A stretch of DNA of 64,000 nt from positions 62,001 to 126,000 of the forward strand of contig NZ_ATVI01000007.1 of the NCBI RefSeq assembly GCF_000420645.1, written 5' to 3'. Below, piece after piece: positions 1 to 7,124 of this stretch. The number at the start of each line of letters is the position of its first letter. The first letter of the stretch is position 1. Source of the DNA: Nevskia ramosa DSM 11499. GTDB taxonomy: Bacteria; Pseudomonadota; Gammaproteobacteria; Nevskiales; Nevskiaceae. The position numbers and the translations under genes were made by a program. The notes under the pieces are model-generated. The model saw only the letters and a list, made by a program, of their open reading frames with translations. It ran no database searches and was not told the DNA's origin.

Positions 1-1328
1 GATTGTTGGATGTAGTCGGTCAGCAGGTTGCGGCTGCGTTGTGAAGTCGGCACGTCGAAGCCCAGGCGCAGCAGCTCTGCGCGCATCTCATCACCGCCAC
101 CGGATAGCAGCCGCATGGGCATGCCCCAGCGGTGCTCGGTGCCGTCGGCATCATTGAAGCTCAGCAGGCGGCCCCAGTTCGTCCCGTCCAGGTCGCGCAG
201 GTAGGCCGCAACCTCGATCGGCGGACAGACCCAGTACGGCGCAAGCGCTGTCCCGTCCTTCGGATCGGTGGCGTTGTGCCAGACGCCGCGATCGTCGCGG
301 GTGAAACGGGGTTGTCTGCCGCTGCCGCTCGCCTCGGCAGGCTTGGCGCGAGGCACTGCGCGGGCCGCTGGCGCAGCTTCAGGCCCTACCGCTGGCGCAG
401 CCGGTGCGCTGGCCTCGGCATCGCCTGCCGTCTCGAATACGGCGCGCACAGCGGCCAGGCCATGCACGGCCGCGTAGTCGTTCCAATCCGATCCGGCATC
501 GCCTTCCGGGAACGATGGCGCGATGACGGAACCGTCGACAGCCTGCGCCGCCTCGGTGGCTTTCGCCATGCCCGGATTGCCTTCGGTGCGGTGATCGTTG
601 TCCGCCGCGATAACGATGCGCGCCGCTGGAAACTTCGCGCGTAGCGCCAGCGCAACGGGCCGCAGGTTGCGGGTATCGAACGCGACCGCCACGGCCTGCC
701 CGGTGGCCTCGCGCAGCGTTGCCGCTGTCGCATAGCCCTCGGCAATCAGCAGCACGGCACCGGGCTTGCCGATCGCGTGATAGTGGCCCGACTTCGCCAT
801 GCCCGATGTGAAGCGCTTGGACCCGTCGGGCTGAATGAATTGCAGGCCATGCAGCGCGCCGTCGGCATCGCGGACGGGAATCACCAGCGCTTCGCGGAGC
901 TGCCGGATACCGTAGCCGCGTACCTGCTTTTTCGCCAGGTACAGATGCTTTGCCGACGGCTTCGGGTTGGCTTCGTCCCACAGCTTCGCGGCCTTCTTGC
1001 GGGCTTCGGCTCGAACCCGCTGCGTCTCGGCATCACGCTCGCGCCGGATCGCTTCCAGGCGCGCTCGATTGGCCTCGCGCTCGCCTTCGTCCAGCTCGCG
1101 CCCGATGTTGGCGTGCCAGGTCTCGGACAGGCCGCGCTTCCAACAGCCGAACTCGCCGGCCGGCAGGCCATCGGCATGCAGCACATACCAGCCGTTGCGC
1201 TGGTCTCGCCGATCGCCTGTCACACGAAAGCGATGCAGCTTGCCGTCGGCATCAATGGTCGCATCGGTGTCGAGTCCGGCCGCGCGCATGGCGCGGCCGA
1301 ACTGCCCCAAGACTTCGGAGAGCTGCAT
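1..1328 (-). CDS. Toprim/DUF927 primase-helicase, C-terminus beyond window
   Basis: Large replication protein of a mobile element, cut by the left window edge; about 442 residues are visible on the minus strand. The N-terminal part has the pattern GWYVLHADGLPAGEFG seen in plasmid and phage toprim primases, followed by a charged helix. A toprim domain lies near residues 185-275: the acidic EGYATAATL motif and a later AADND (DxD-type) motif. From about residue 355 the text WVCPPIEVAAYLRD and the following stretch resembles the start of DUF927, which normally leads into a helicase-like ATPase. ATG at 1328 is chosen; an in-frame GTG at 1349 is possible and no strong Shine-Dalgarno decides it. The role inferred is priming or unwinding for element replication, as for P4 alpha-type proteins. 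It ends the island's minus-strand gene row, 23 bases after the gene upstream. Confidence 0.8.
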   Translation of the reverse strand, partial: MQLSEVLGQFGRAMRAAGLDTDATIDADGKLHRFRVTGDRRDQRNGWYVLHADGLPAGEFGCWKRGLSETWHANIGRELDEGEREANRARLEAIRRERDAETQRVRAEARKKAAKLWDEANPKPSAKHLYLAKKQVRGYGIRQLREALVIPVRDADGALHGLQFIQPDGSKRFTSGMAKSGHYHAIGKPGAVLLIAEGYATAATLREATGQAVAVAFDTRNLRPVALALRAKFPAARIVIAADNDHRTEGNPGMAKATEAAQAVDGSVIAPSFPEGDAGSDWNDYAAVHGLAAVRAVFETAGDAEASAPAAPAVGPEAAPAARAVPRAKPAEASGSGRQPRFTRDDRGVWHNATDPKDGTALAPYWVCPPIEVAAYLRDLDGTNWGRLLSFNDADGTEHRWGMPMRLLSGGGDEMRAELLRLGFDVPTSQRSRNLLTDYIQQ

Positions 1329-1351
1329 AGCAAACGTGTCCGATATCACCG

Positions 1352-2296
1352 TTAGCGCAGAATCGCGTAGGCGTCCCAAACATCTTTGAGTTCTGCGCGG
1401 ACGCGCGGCAATACCAATCGCTGGTCTATGTAGTCATCTGAATTGGAGAGAACGGCGTCCGGCCATGTCTTGGATCGTTCCAATAGGCCGGCTTCAAAAT
1501 TCAGCTCGTCTATCTGATCTTCGAGCCAAACCCTCTTTGCCATTGCAACGTCGATCCGCGCATCCAAAGCGGCATGGATTTTCTCCTTTAGCTCTGCCTC
1601 TTTTTTCCGTAGCTTTTGTGCCATATCGGCATGACGGTCGGTTGCTTGCTTCAAGGCGGAATCTAGTTCTGCCTCATCGATTGCCAATTGCGTTTCCTTC
1701 GGTGGCGGCACGTCGAAGCCAGAAATAACTGCGTTGATGATTTCGCTGCCACGGTCATCCCGGTATGAAGCTAGCCGGTCTGCCGCCTCATTGCGGCGAG
1801 CTGTAAGCACATCGACAGCAGCGGCCAGCTTCAGCACTTGTGGCCGAAATTTCTCAATGTCAGTTTTCATGACGCGAATGCCGTTGCGCGCCATCGTCAA
1901 CGTGGCTTCCGAACAAATCAAACGTTGCGTCATATCCCGGTCGATCTGCTGCACCCCAAACACCTGTTCGGGGAATGATTTGAGTTTCTTCTTCAAGCAT
2001 TCCAACGCGCCTTCGGGAATCAACTTCGACATTTGTGCATCTCCTTGAGTGATGGCCTCGGAACGAGACCGATCTAAAAAAACGAAAAGGGCGTGATTCG
2101 CAGCGATTCGCGTCGCGACTCGGGACCACACGCGAGAAGCGCAACGGGAGCCACCTTCGAGCAACTCGAAAAAGCATTCCGCGCAGACATAGGCGGTCAG
2201 GCAACGCGAGTCGTGCCCACCTGTCACGCGTGAAACTGGATACAAAGGCGCGACCGTGCCGCAGCCGGGGCAGCCCCAGACGATTAGCCGTCTCAT
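1352..2296 (-). CDS. Zn-ribbon plus coiled-coil protein of the island, possible internal start
   Basis: Function unknown. The first 50 residues contain CPGC and CAEC pairs, a likely zinc ribbon. Residues from about 90 onward (after MSKLIPEGALE) are charged and helical, with a coiled-coil stretch around residues 195-270. The ATG at 2296 overlaps the stop of the protease gene by four bases (ATGA), which supports translational coupling. A second ATG at 2032 has a strong AAGGAG eight bases upstream and would give a 226-residue protein without the zinc ribbon. Codon choice just before 2032 is unusually AT-rich. Either one fused protein, two products from one frame, or a short zinc-finger gene whose stop was lost are possible; the sequence alone does not decide. 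Confidence 0.6.
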   Translation of the reverse strand: MRRLIVWGCPGCGTVAPLYPVSRVTGGHDSRCLTAYVCAECFFELLEGGSRCASRVWSRVATRIAANHALFVFLDRSRSEAITQGDAQMSKLIPEGALECLKKKLKSFPEQVFGVQQIDRDMTQRLICSEATLTMARNGIRVMKTDIEKFRPQVLKLAAAVDVLTARRNEAADRLASYRDDRGSEIINAVISGFDVPPPKETQLAIDEAELDSALKQATDRHADMAQKLRKKEAELKEKIHAALDARIDVAMAKRVWLEDQIDELNFEAGLLERSKTWPDAVLSNSDDYIDQRLVLPRVRAELKDVWDAYAILR

Positions 2297-2811
2297 GGCA
2301 GCCGCCCGTAATGCGGCGCGACGATGGCGTGCACATATCCGGCTTGCAGCGCTTCATCTGCGCTCAGCCAGCGGTCACCTGCGGCGATCAACTGCGTTAG
2401 TTCGTGGGCCACGCTCCGGCCGCTTATACGGGCCATCGCTGCTGCCAATGCTTGGTTCGTCTGGTCGATCAAATCGGCAGCGATGCCGAAGACCGGCCCA
2501 TCGCCGGCGACATAAGCGATTGCGCCGTGGAACATGAGGAAGGCATCGGCCTCGATCTCAACCCGGTCACCCGCCATCGCGACCAATGCACCCGCGCTAC
2601 TGGCGATCCTGCGAACTCTGGTCACTGTCGGGCGGCCATCGCAGCGGATGGCGTCATAGATCGCGATGCCTTCGCGCGCAGAACCGCCCCAAGACGTGAC
2701 TTGGACAACTGGCATCGGATCGCCACACGCCCGCAGCGCCGCCAGCACATCCGTGTAGAAAACGGCATCGGCTTCCGTCGGATCACCAATCGCGCCGTCT
2801 ATCACGATCAA
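2293..2811 (-). CDS. ClpP-like S14 serine protease (prohead-protease type)
   Basis: 172 residues with a complete ClpP/crotonase-type protease pattern: VTSWGGSAREG near residue 40 (oxyanion glycines), the nucleophile Ser72 in IASSAGALVAMAGD, His95 in FLMFHGA and Asp146 in AAGDRWLSADEALQAGY. These align with the Ser-His-Asp triad of ClpP and with phage head-maturation proteases of family S14. Length is close to a bare protease domain. It sits between a small DNA-binding protein and the zinc-ribbon gene, overlapping both by four bases, so it is translated with regulatory and replication genes and not with capsid genes in what is visible. It may be a head-maturation protease, or a processing or regulatory protease of the element; the substrate is unknown. 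Confidence 0.8.
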   Translation of the reverse strand: MIVIDGAIGDPTEADAVFYTDVLAALRACGDPMPVVQVTSWGGSAREGIAIYDAIRCDGRPTVTRVRRIASSAGALVAMAGDRVEIEADAFLMFHGAIAYVAGDGPVFGIAADLIDQTNQALAAAMARISGRSVAHELTQLIAAGDRWLSADEALQAGYVHAIVAPHYGRLP

Positions 2812-3167
2812 GCCCGCATCCCGATCAGTGCACGAATGACCGCGCGCAACGCGCGTATCAGGACGTGTGTTGATCGGCTCTCCGATAGCTTTTGGAGCGC
2901 TGCACGCGCGTTCTCGCGCTTACAGCGAGGGCAGTGAACAAGACCGGGCCGAGACTCATCCTTGTGTGCGAGCCAATCGAGAACGGCCGCAAGGTCGTAC
3001 AGGTGCCCTTCGCCGTTCGATAGATCGCTGTGCGTTTTGATCGGGCAAGGATTCGGCTGGCGGATCCACTGCCGCACGGCTTCCGCCCTCCAATCGCCAA
3101 CCCCAAGCCGGCTCAATTCGGCGACAAGCTGACGGCCCGTAAACAGAGGAACGGGCTTCATGCGCAC
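2808..3167 (-). CDS. Small helix-turn-helix protein, Nu1/excisionase-like
   Basis: 119 residues, specific function unknown. The pattern GRQLVAELSRLGVGDWRAEAV followed within 20 residues by QWIRQ, then a YDLAAVLDWL helix near residues 57-66, resembles winged-helix DNA-binding domains of terminase small subunits (Nu1) and excisionases. A CPRCK pair sits near residue 79. The start overlaps the end of the AlpA-like gene by ten bases and the stop overlaps the protease start by four (ATGA), so the three are one translational unit. A role as a DNA-binding regulator or packaging factor is inferred. Confidence 0.6.
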   Translation of the reverse strand: MRMKPVPLFTGRQLVAELSRLGVGDWRAEAVRQWIRQPNPCPIKTHSDLSNGEGHLYDLAAVLDWLAHKDESRPGLVHCPRCKRENARAALQKLSESRSTHVLIRALRAVIRALIGMRA

Positions 3168-3376
3168 TTCAGATGGCTTGGCCGGGCGGCCTCAATCTTC
3201 CCGGCAATCCAGGTATCAACCTCGGATTCGATCCATGCACGGCTCCGGCCATTCAGTTCGATCGGGGCGGGAAACTCGCCGGATTGAACCAAGGCATACA
3301 ACGACGAACGGGATAGGCCAGTGCGCAACTCGACCTGATCTCGCCGCAACAGCGATTGTTTGTGCTGACTGACCAT
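3158..3376 (-). CDS. AlpA-family transcriptional regulator / excisionase
   Basis: 72 residues, the usual AlpA length. The MerR-like helix-turn-helix is visible in RRDQVELRTGLSRSSLYALV, followed by the wing FPAPIELNGRSRAW and the terminal helix VDTWIAGKIEA. AlpA proteins activate integrase and excision genes of P4-like satellites and islands. Here it heads a minus-strand row (AlpA, small HTH protein, protease, zinc ribbon/coiled-coil, primase) and has about 105 bases of non-coding DNA upstream, where its promoter probably lies. It is likely the switch protein of this island. Confidence 0.85.
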   Translation of the reverse strand: MVSQHKQSLLRRDQVELRTGLSRSSLYALVQSGEFPAPIELNGRSRAWIESEVDTWIAGKIEAARPSHLKCA

Positions 3377-3481
3377 CTAGAGTCCTCCTGATGCCGGGCG
3401 GGTCGCCTCGGGCTTCGGGGGAATCGTCTAGTCAGCTGGCATTTACAGGAATAAGCCGAACTGCCCGGTTTCTCAGGTAGT

Positions 3482-4135
3482 TCAATACTCCGCAGTTGAC
3501 GCGTCGCGTAGGTAGTTCGCCAGCGTCGCAACCCGAAGGCTCACCGGCTTCAGATCAACGTGACTTCGCGCGGCTCGCACCACGATGGCAAAGGCTCGAA
3601 TGACCGATCCGACGGCTTGGCTGCTATCGATGTTCAGCGAGGCTTCCAAGCCGAACCGCTCAAATACCCTGAGCAGCTTCCACGCGGCGTGAATCTCGGC
3701 ATCGCTTTGAGGGATGCGGTTAGGGACTTTCGGAAATTTTTCGAAGTACTTATTTGCCAGAAAAGACACGCGATACAGTGCGGAAGCTGCCTCATCAACG
3801 CCGCCGGCCTTATCGAAAAGAACGCCCTCGATGTCGTCCAAAGCATGAACTGCACCCTCGGGCATTGACGCAAGCACCTTCGCCAGGTCATGCGCGCGTT
3901 TGCCTGCATGCTTGATCGCATCGCGCCTTTCGGTCAGCGTCTCGCGTGTCGCGCGCGCTATCAAACTCGCCGCATAGACTTCCGCAATATCCCGAATAGC
4001 AGCCTCAAAATCGGGGGAAGGGCAGATACTTTGGACCTTCCCCCGATCTTCAACTGACAGCGGAATATCTGGCGCAACCACTCCAGGCGGATTGCGCCTT
4101 GCTGCGTCGAACTTCGGTTTCCGCCTCGTCGGCAT
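3482..4135 (-). CDS. Island protein of unknown function, 217 aa
   Basis: No recognised domain. The protein is mainly helical and soluble, with a basic proline-containing N-terminus (about residues 1-25), a charged helix with RETLTERRDAIKHAGKRAHD near residues 65-85, and a hydrophobic helical C-terminal third. No signal peptide or membrane segment is seen. It lies between the DUF3077-like gene and the AlpA regulator on the same strand, with gaps of 24 and 105 bases. Codon use is compatible with a real gene. It belongs to the island by position; nothing in the sequence reveals its task. Confidence 0.55.
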   Translation of the reverse strand: MPTRRKPKFDAARRNPPGVVAPDIPLSVEDRGKVQSICPSPDFEAAIRDIAEVYAASLIARATRETLTERRDAIKHAGKRAHDLAKVLASMPEGAVHALDDIEGVLFDKAGGVDEAASALYRVSFLANKYFEKFPKVPNRIPQSDAEIHAAWKLLRVFERFGLEASLNIDSSQAVGSVIRAFAIVVRAARSHVDLKPVSLRVATLANYLRDASTAEY

Positions 4136-4159
4136 TAGCGGATCAACTTCGCCAGCGGC

Positions 4160-4507
4160 TCATGACTGCACCCAATTGGCGGAGAGCGCAGAGCTGGTCA
4201 GGGCGCTGGCCTGCTCCGCAAAGCGCAATGCCCCATAGGCCAGTTGCGCGGCAATCTCGTCGTTACCATCCACACGCTCGGCGATGCCCCTAGACAGCGC
4301 TTCGATTACATTCACAACGCAGAGAATTTCCCCCAAAACGTCTGCAACAGAAGCGCCAGGGTTGACGCTGTAGAACTTCACCTCTTCACCGTCTGCCGCT
4401 TTGCATGCGTATCCGAACTTGTCCGCGCGCGCCGCGCGAAAGCCATCGAGGCTCGGCACCTGCTTGATGCCATCCTCGCTGCTACCCTTCGTCTCAGCCT
4501 GCTGCAT
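4160..4507 (-). CDS. Small island protein, weak DUF3077-like resemblance
   Basis: 115 residues. The central text FYSVNPGASVADVLGEILCVV followed by a helix rich in Ala/Glu resembles the small DUF3077 proteins often found beside integrases in Pseudomonas islands, where the pattern is F-x-V-N-P-G followed by a helical segment. The resemblance is by eye and weak. No signal peptide. It is the first gene after the integrase (about 108 bases downstream of the integrase stop, same strand). No function can be given. Confidence 0.5.
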   Translation of the reverse strand: MQQAETKGSSEDGIKQVPSLDGFRAARADKFGYACKAADGEEVKFYSVNPGASVADVLGEILCVVNVIEALSRGIAERVDGNDEIAAQLAYGALRFAEQASALTSSALSANWVQS

Positions 4508-4615
4508 GGCTCTACTCCATGTTGCGAGTCAGGGCCGATGACGTGTTCTCAGCACGCCATCGGCCCGCCTCATTGCCCCGCGTGATCCGGCGCGAGGCTT
4601 GCCGGTCTTGCTCGA

Positions 4616-5824
4616 TCAGGCCGCGCGTCCGAAGTTGCCCGCGACCACTTTGCGATCCTCGCGCAGCGCGTCCAGATAATCGGCCCATGCCTGCATCATT
4701 TTCCGGCGTTCGGCGAGGAACTGCGCCCGGTCATAGGCTCCCTTGAGCGGCCCGCTGGCCTTGTGGGCGAGCTGTCGCTCGATCGCATCCGTCCGCCATC
4801 CCAGTTCCGCAAGCAGCGTCCGCGCGCTGGCGCGGAAGCCGTGCCCGGTGGCGGTGCCGACCGGGTAGCCCATCCGCCGCAGAGCCGCGTTGACGGTGTT
4901 CTCGGACATGGGGCGCAGCTTGGTGCGTGCGCCGGGGAACACATAGCCAGCCGGGCCGGTCAGCGGGTACAGATCGCGCAGCACGTCGACGGCCTGCACT
5001 GCCAGCGGAACGAGATGGTGATTTCCCATCTTGCTGGCGATGTAGCGCCATTCGGCTGCCTCAAGGTCGAAGTCTTCCCAGCGTGCCGTCCGCAGCTCGC
5101 CGGGGCGCACGAAGATCAGCGGGGCAAGGCGCAGCGCGGCGCGGGTCACGGGGTCGCCCTGATAGCCGTCTATGGCGCGTAGCAGTTCGCCCAATGGCTT
5201 CGGGTCAAGGATCGCCGGGAAGTGCTTGACCTCGGGCGACTTGAGCGACCCGCGCAGGGCCACGGTCGGATCGACGGTCGCGCGGTCGTCCTTCATCGCG
5301 TAGCGGAACACCTGCCCGATCTCGCTGCGCGCACGGTGCGCCGTCTCGATCGCGCCGCGATCCTGAATGCGCTTGAGTACCGCCGTCAGTTCAGCGCGGG
5401 TGATCTCCGCAACGGGTCGGTTGCCGATGTAGGGCAGCACGTCGGCTTCCATGCGTGCGGTGATCTTTTCCAGGTAGGTCGGCACGATGGATTTCTGTGC
5501 CAGCCATTCGCGCGTGATCGACTCGAAACTGTTCTCGGTCACGGCGCGGCGGACTGCCTTGCCCTGCACCTTCGCGGCCGATGGGTCGATGCCACTGGCA
5601 ACCTGCGTCCGGGCGTCGCGATGCGCCTTCATCGCGCTGGCAAACGTCACTTCGGGATAGCTGCCGATGGCTAGCAGCTTTTCCTTGCCTTCGATCCGGT
5701 ACTTGTAACGCCACAGCTTTGAGCCGTTCGGCTGTACCAGCAGATACAGCCCGCCACCGGCGGCGATCTTCCGCGCCTTGTCGGCTGGCTTGGCGTTGCG
5801 TGCCGTCACGTCCGTGAATGCCAT
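4616..5824 (-). CDS. P4-type tyrosine integrase
   Basis: 402 residues, normal length for the family. The N-terminal DUF4102 arm-binding domain is seen at about residues 1-85 (GGGLYLLVQPNGSKLW; LLAIGSYPEVTFASA), then a SAM-like core-binding domain, then the catalytic domain: FVRPGELRTARW carries the first Arg, GHGFRASARTLLAE the His-x-x-Arg, and QLAHKASG plus GAYDRAQF the second His and the catalytic Tyr. All catalytic residues appear present, so the enzyme should be active. It catalyses site-specific insertion and excision of the island. Its start codon faces the 3' end of tRNA-Lys 178 bases away, the usual arrangement for elements inserted into a tRNA gene; that same 3' end is the probable attachment core. 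Confidence 0.93.
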   Translation of the reverse strand: MAFTDVTARNAKPADKARKIAAGGGLYLLVQPNGSKLWRYKYRIEGKEKLLAIGSYPEVTFASAMKAHRDARTQVASGIDPSAAKVQGKAVRRAVTENSFESITREWLAQKSIVPTYLEKITARMEADVLPYIGNRPVAEITRAELTAVLKRIQDRGAIETAHRARSEIGQVFRYAMKDDRATVDPTVALRGSLKSPEVKHFPAILDPKPLGELLRAIDGYQGDPVTRAALRLAPLIFVRPGELRTARWEDFDLEAAEWRYIASKMGNHHLVPLAVQAVDVLRDLYPLTGPAGYVFPGARTKLRPMSENTVNAALRRMGYPVGTATGHGFRASARTLLAELGWRTDAIERQLAHKASGPLKGAYDRAQFLAERRKMMQAWADYLDALREDRKVVAGNFGRAA

Positions 5825-5896
5825 GCGATACCCCCTGCCCTCTGCGAATACCCCCAGAGATACCCCCGCGCAGGACCGGCTGTCAACGGATGTTGC

Positions 5897-5989
5897 TGGA
5901 CTTCTGCGGACCTCGCAGGCACAAAAAAAGCCGCAACCCCTTGAAAAGGTGCGGCTTGATGGACTTTCTTGGACCCGCTTGGACTTCGA
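5897..5989. repeat. TGGAC-type decamer repeats, candidate integrase arm sites
   Basis: Between integrase and tRNA-Lys the motif T/CGGAC occurs five times in two phased groups: 5897 and 5907, then 5960, 5970 and 5980, each ten bases apart (TGGACTTCTG, CGGACCTCGC; TGGACTTTCT, TGGACCCGCT, TGGACTTCGA). Direct repeats one helical turn apart next to the attachment site are what arm-type sites of P4-like integrases look like. A terminator hairpin lies between the groups. Binding is inferred. Confidence 0.6.
5923..5957 (-). terminator. Rho-independent terminator after the tRNA-Lys gene
   Basis: On the minus strand an eight-base-pair stem AAGCCGCA/TGCGGCTT (5950-5957 with 5928-5935), extended inside by CCTT/AAGG pairing, is followed by a run of T (A-run at 5923-5929 on the plus strand). 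It would end transcripts coming from the tRNA-His/tRNA-Lys promoter before the integrase. Confidence 0.75.
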
Positions 5990-6001
5990 TTTTAAGCCGT
6001 A

Positions 6002-6077
<76 letters not shown>

Positions 6078-6094
6078 GCACGACTTGCCGAAAA

Positions 6095-6172
6095 TGGGGT
6101 GGACGATGGGACTCGAACCCACGACCTCTGGAATCACAATCCAGAGCTCTAACCAACTGAGCTACGCCCACC
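6095..6172 (-). tRNA. tRNA-His (anticodon GTG)
   Basis: The minus strand gives a cloverleaf with the extra 5' G (G-1) opposite C73 that marks tRNA-His, acceptor GTGGGCG/CGTCCAC, anticodon stem CTGGA/TCCAG with loop TTGTGAT (anticodon GTG), and an encoded CCA. It lies 17 bases upstream of tRNA-Lys, so the two are probably processed from one transcript. Confidence 0.95.
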
Positions 6173-6285
6173 ATAACTGCAATTACAACGCAGTTCGGTA
6201 CCAACCTGAACTGTTCGCAAGGCTTTTGGAATCTTCAGGTTCTGCCTCGAACCGTCGAAGTGTCCTGCACTTCATTGCGGCGCGC

Positions 6286-6314
6286 AGTATACCCGTCTGT
6301 TGCCAATGTGCCAG
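6286..6314 (-). promoter_or_regulatory. Candidate promoter of the tRNA-His/tRNA-Lys transcript
   Basis: On the minus strand CTGGCA (6314-6309) and TATACT (6291-6286) are 17 bases apart, followed by a GC-rich discriminator GCGCGCC as in stringently controlled stable-RNA promoters. The tRNA-His 5' end lies about 110 bases downstream. Confidence 0.5.
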
Positions 6315-6338
6315 CACTTTTTCACGATCTCCGATCTT

Positions 6339-7124
6339 TCATGGCTGGCGGTAGAACTTGTCGGGATTGAACAGCGCATCGGGCAGGACTTTGTCGGTCT
6401 GCTCGGTGCCAAGCCTGATCTCCGATCGGCTGCCTTCGCGAAGGTCCTGCATCAGCACCCTGCCTGCCCGCCAGCGGCCGTCGACCTGGGTCACCGTGGC
6501 CTGATCGACGATCAGCGTTTTCCACGGTACGCCGCCGTACAACTCGGCTTTCACCGGCAGGCACCAGAGGTCGTCTATGACCAGATCAGCGCGGTCGTAG
6601 AGGATGTCGGGATCGGTGGGCGGCACGTAGCGCCAGCGTTCGCCGGTCCGCGCGCCAACCTTGTCCGGCCCCACATAGCTGAACTGGCCGCCGCTCAGGC
6701 CGCTGAACAGGAACTTCAGATCGAAAGCGGACAGGCCGCTGCCGAACAGCGATTGCGCCACCGTGGCGCCGACCACCTTGCGCACCTTCCGCACGCTCGG
6801 CAGATAGAGATAGAACGCTTCCTTGCCGGACTTGCGCAGAAACAGATAGGAAGCTCCGGCGAGATCGGCGGGCGCTGCCAGCTTCAGCATCGCCTGCTGA
6901 TCCGGTGAGCCACGGCGCCAGTACCAGCGGCCGGACAGACGCTTGATCGCGCCGTTGGCGTCGGTCTGGGTGATCGCGATGTCCTGCGCCAGGCTGGCCG
7001 CCGAGGCGTTGGCCGCGAGGCAGGCGCGCAGTACGGCTTCATCGCGCGCCGCCTTTGTCGGCAAGGCAAGCGCCAGACAGCACAGGGCCGCCCACCGCGC
7101 GGCGCGCGGCCCTGTGAAGCTCAT
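6339..7124 (-). CDS. Outer-membrane lipoprotein-sorting protein, LolA-like fold
   Basis: 261 residues. After the start at 7124 there is a signal-peptide-like segment (RWAALCCLALALPTKA). The body matches the LolA-like periplasmic domain found beside RND/MMPL transporters: long alternating strands with WYWRRGSPDQQAMLKLAAP, LFLRKSGKEAFYLYLPS followed by RKVRKV, FSYVGPDKVGARTGERWRY and the C-terminal beta strands. Such proteins carry lipids or lipoproteins across the periplasm. The start overlaps the stop of the DUF445 gene by four bases (ATGA), so the two are coupled. It is the last gene of the envelope gene set; the tRNA promoter begins shortly after its stop. Substrate unknown. Confidence 0.75.
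   Translation of the reverse strand: MSFTGPRAARWAALCCLALALPTKAARDEAVLRACLAANASAASLAQDIAITQTDANGAIKRLSGRWYWRRGSPDQQAMLKLAAPADLAGASYLFLRKSGKEAFYLYLPSVRKVRKVVGATVAQSLFGSGLSAFDLKFLFSGLSGGQFSYVGPDKVGARTGERWRYVPPTDPDILYDRADLVIDDLWCLPVKAELYGGVPWKTLIVDQATVTQVDGRWRAGRVLMQDLREGSRSEIRLGTEQTDKVLPDALFNPDKFYRQP

Noticed and set aside
5923-5957. Hairpin near integrase as an attachment core
   Set aside because: The stem followed by a T-run on the minus strand is a standard terminator after the tRNA.
6173-6285. Inverted AACCTGAA/TTCAGGTT in the tRNA leader as an operator
   Set aside because: Lies inside the transcribed leader downstream of the candidate promoter; short arms with a long gap, likely only leader structure.
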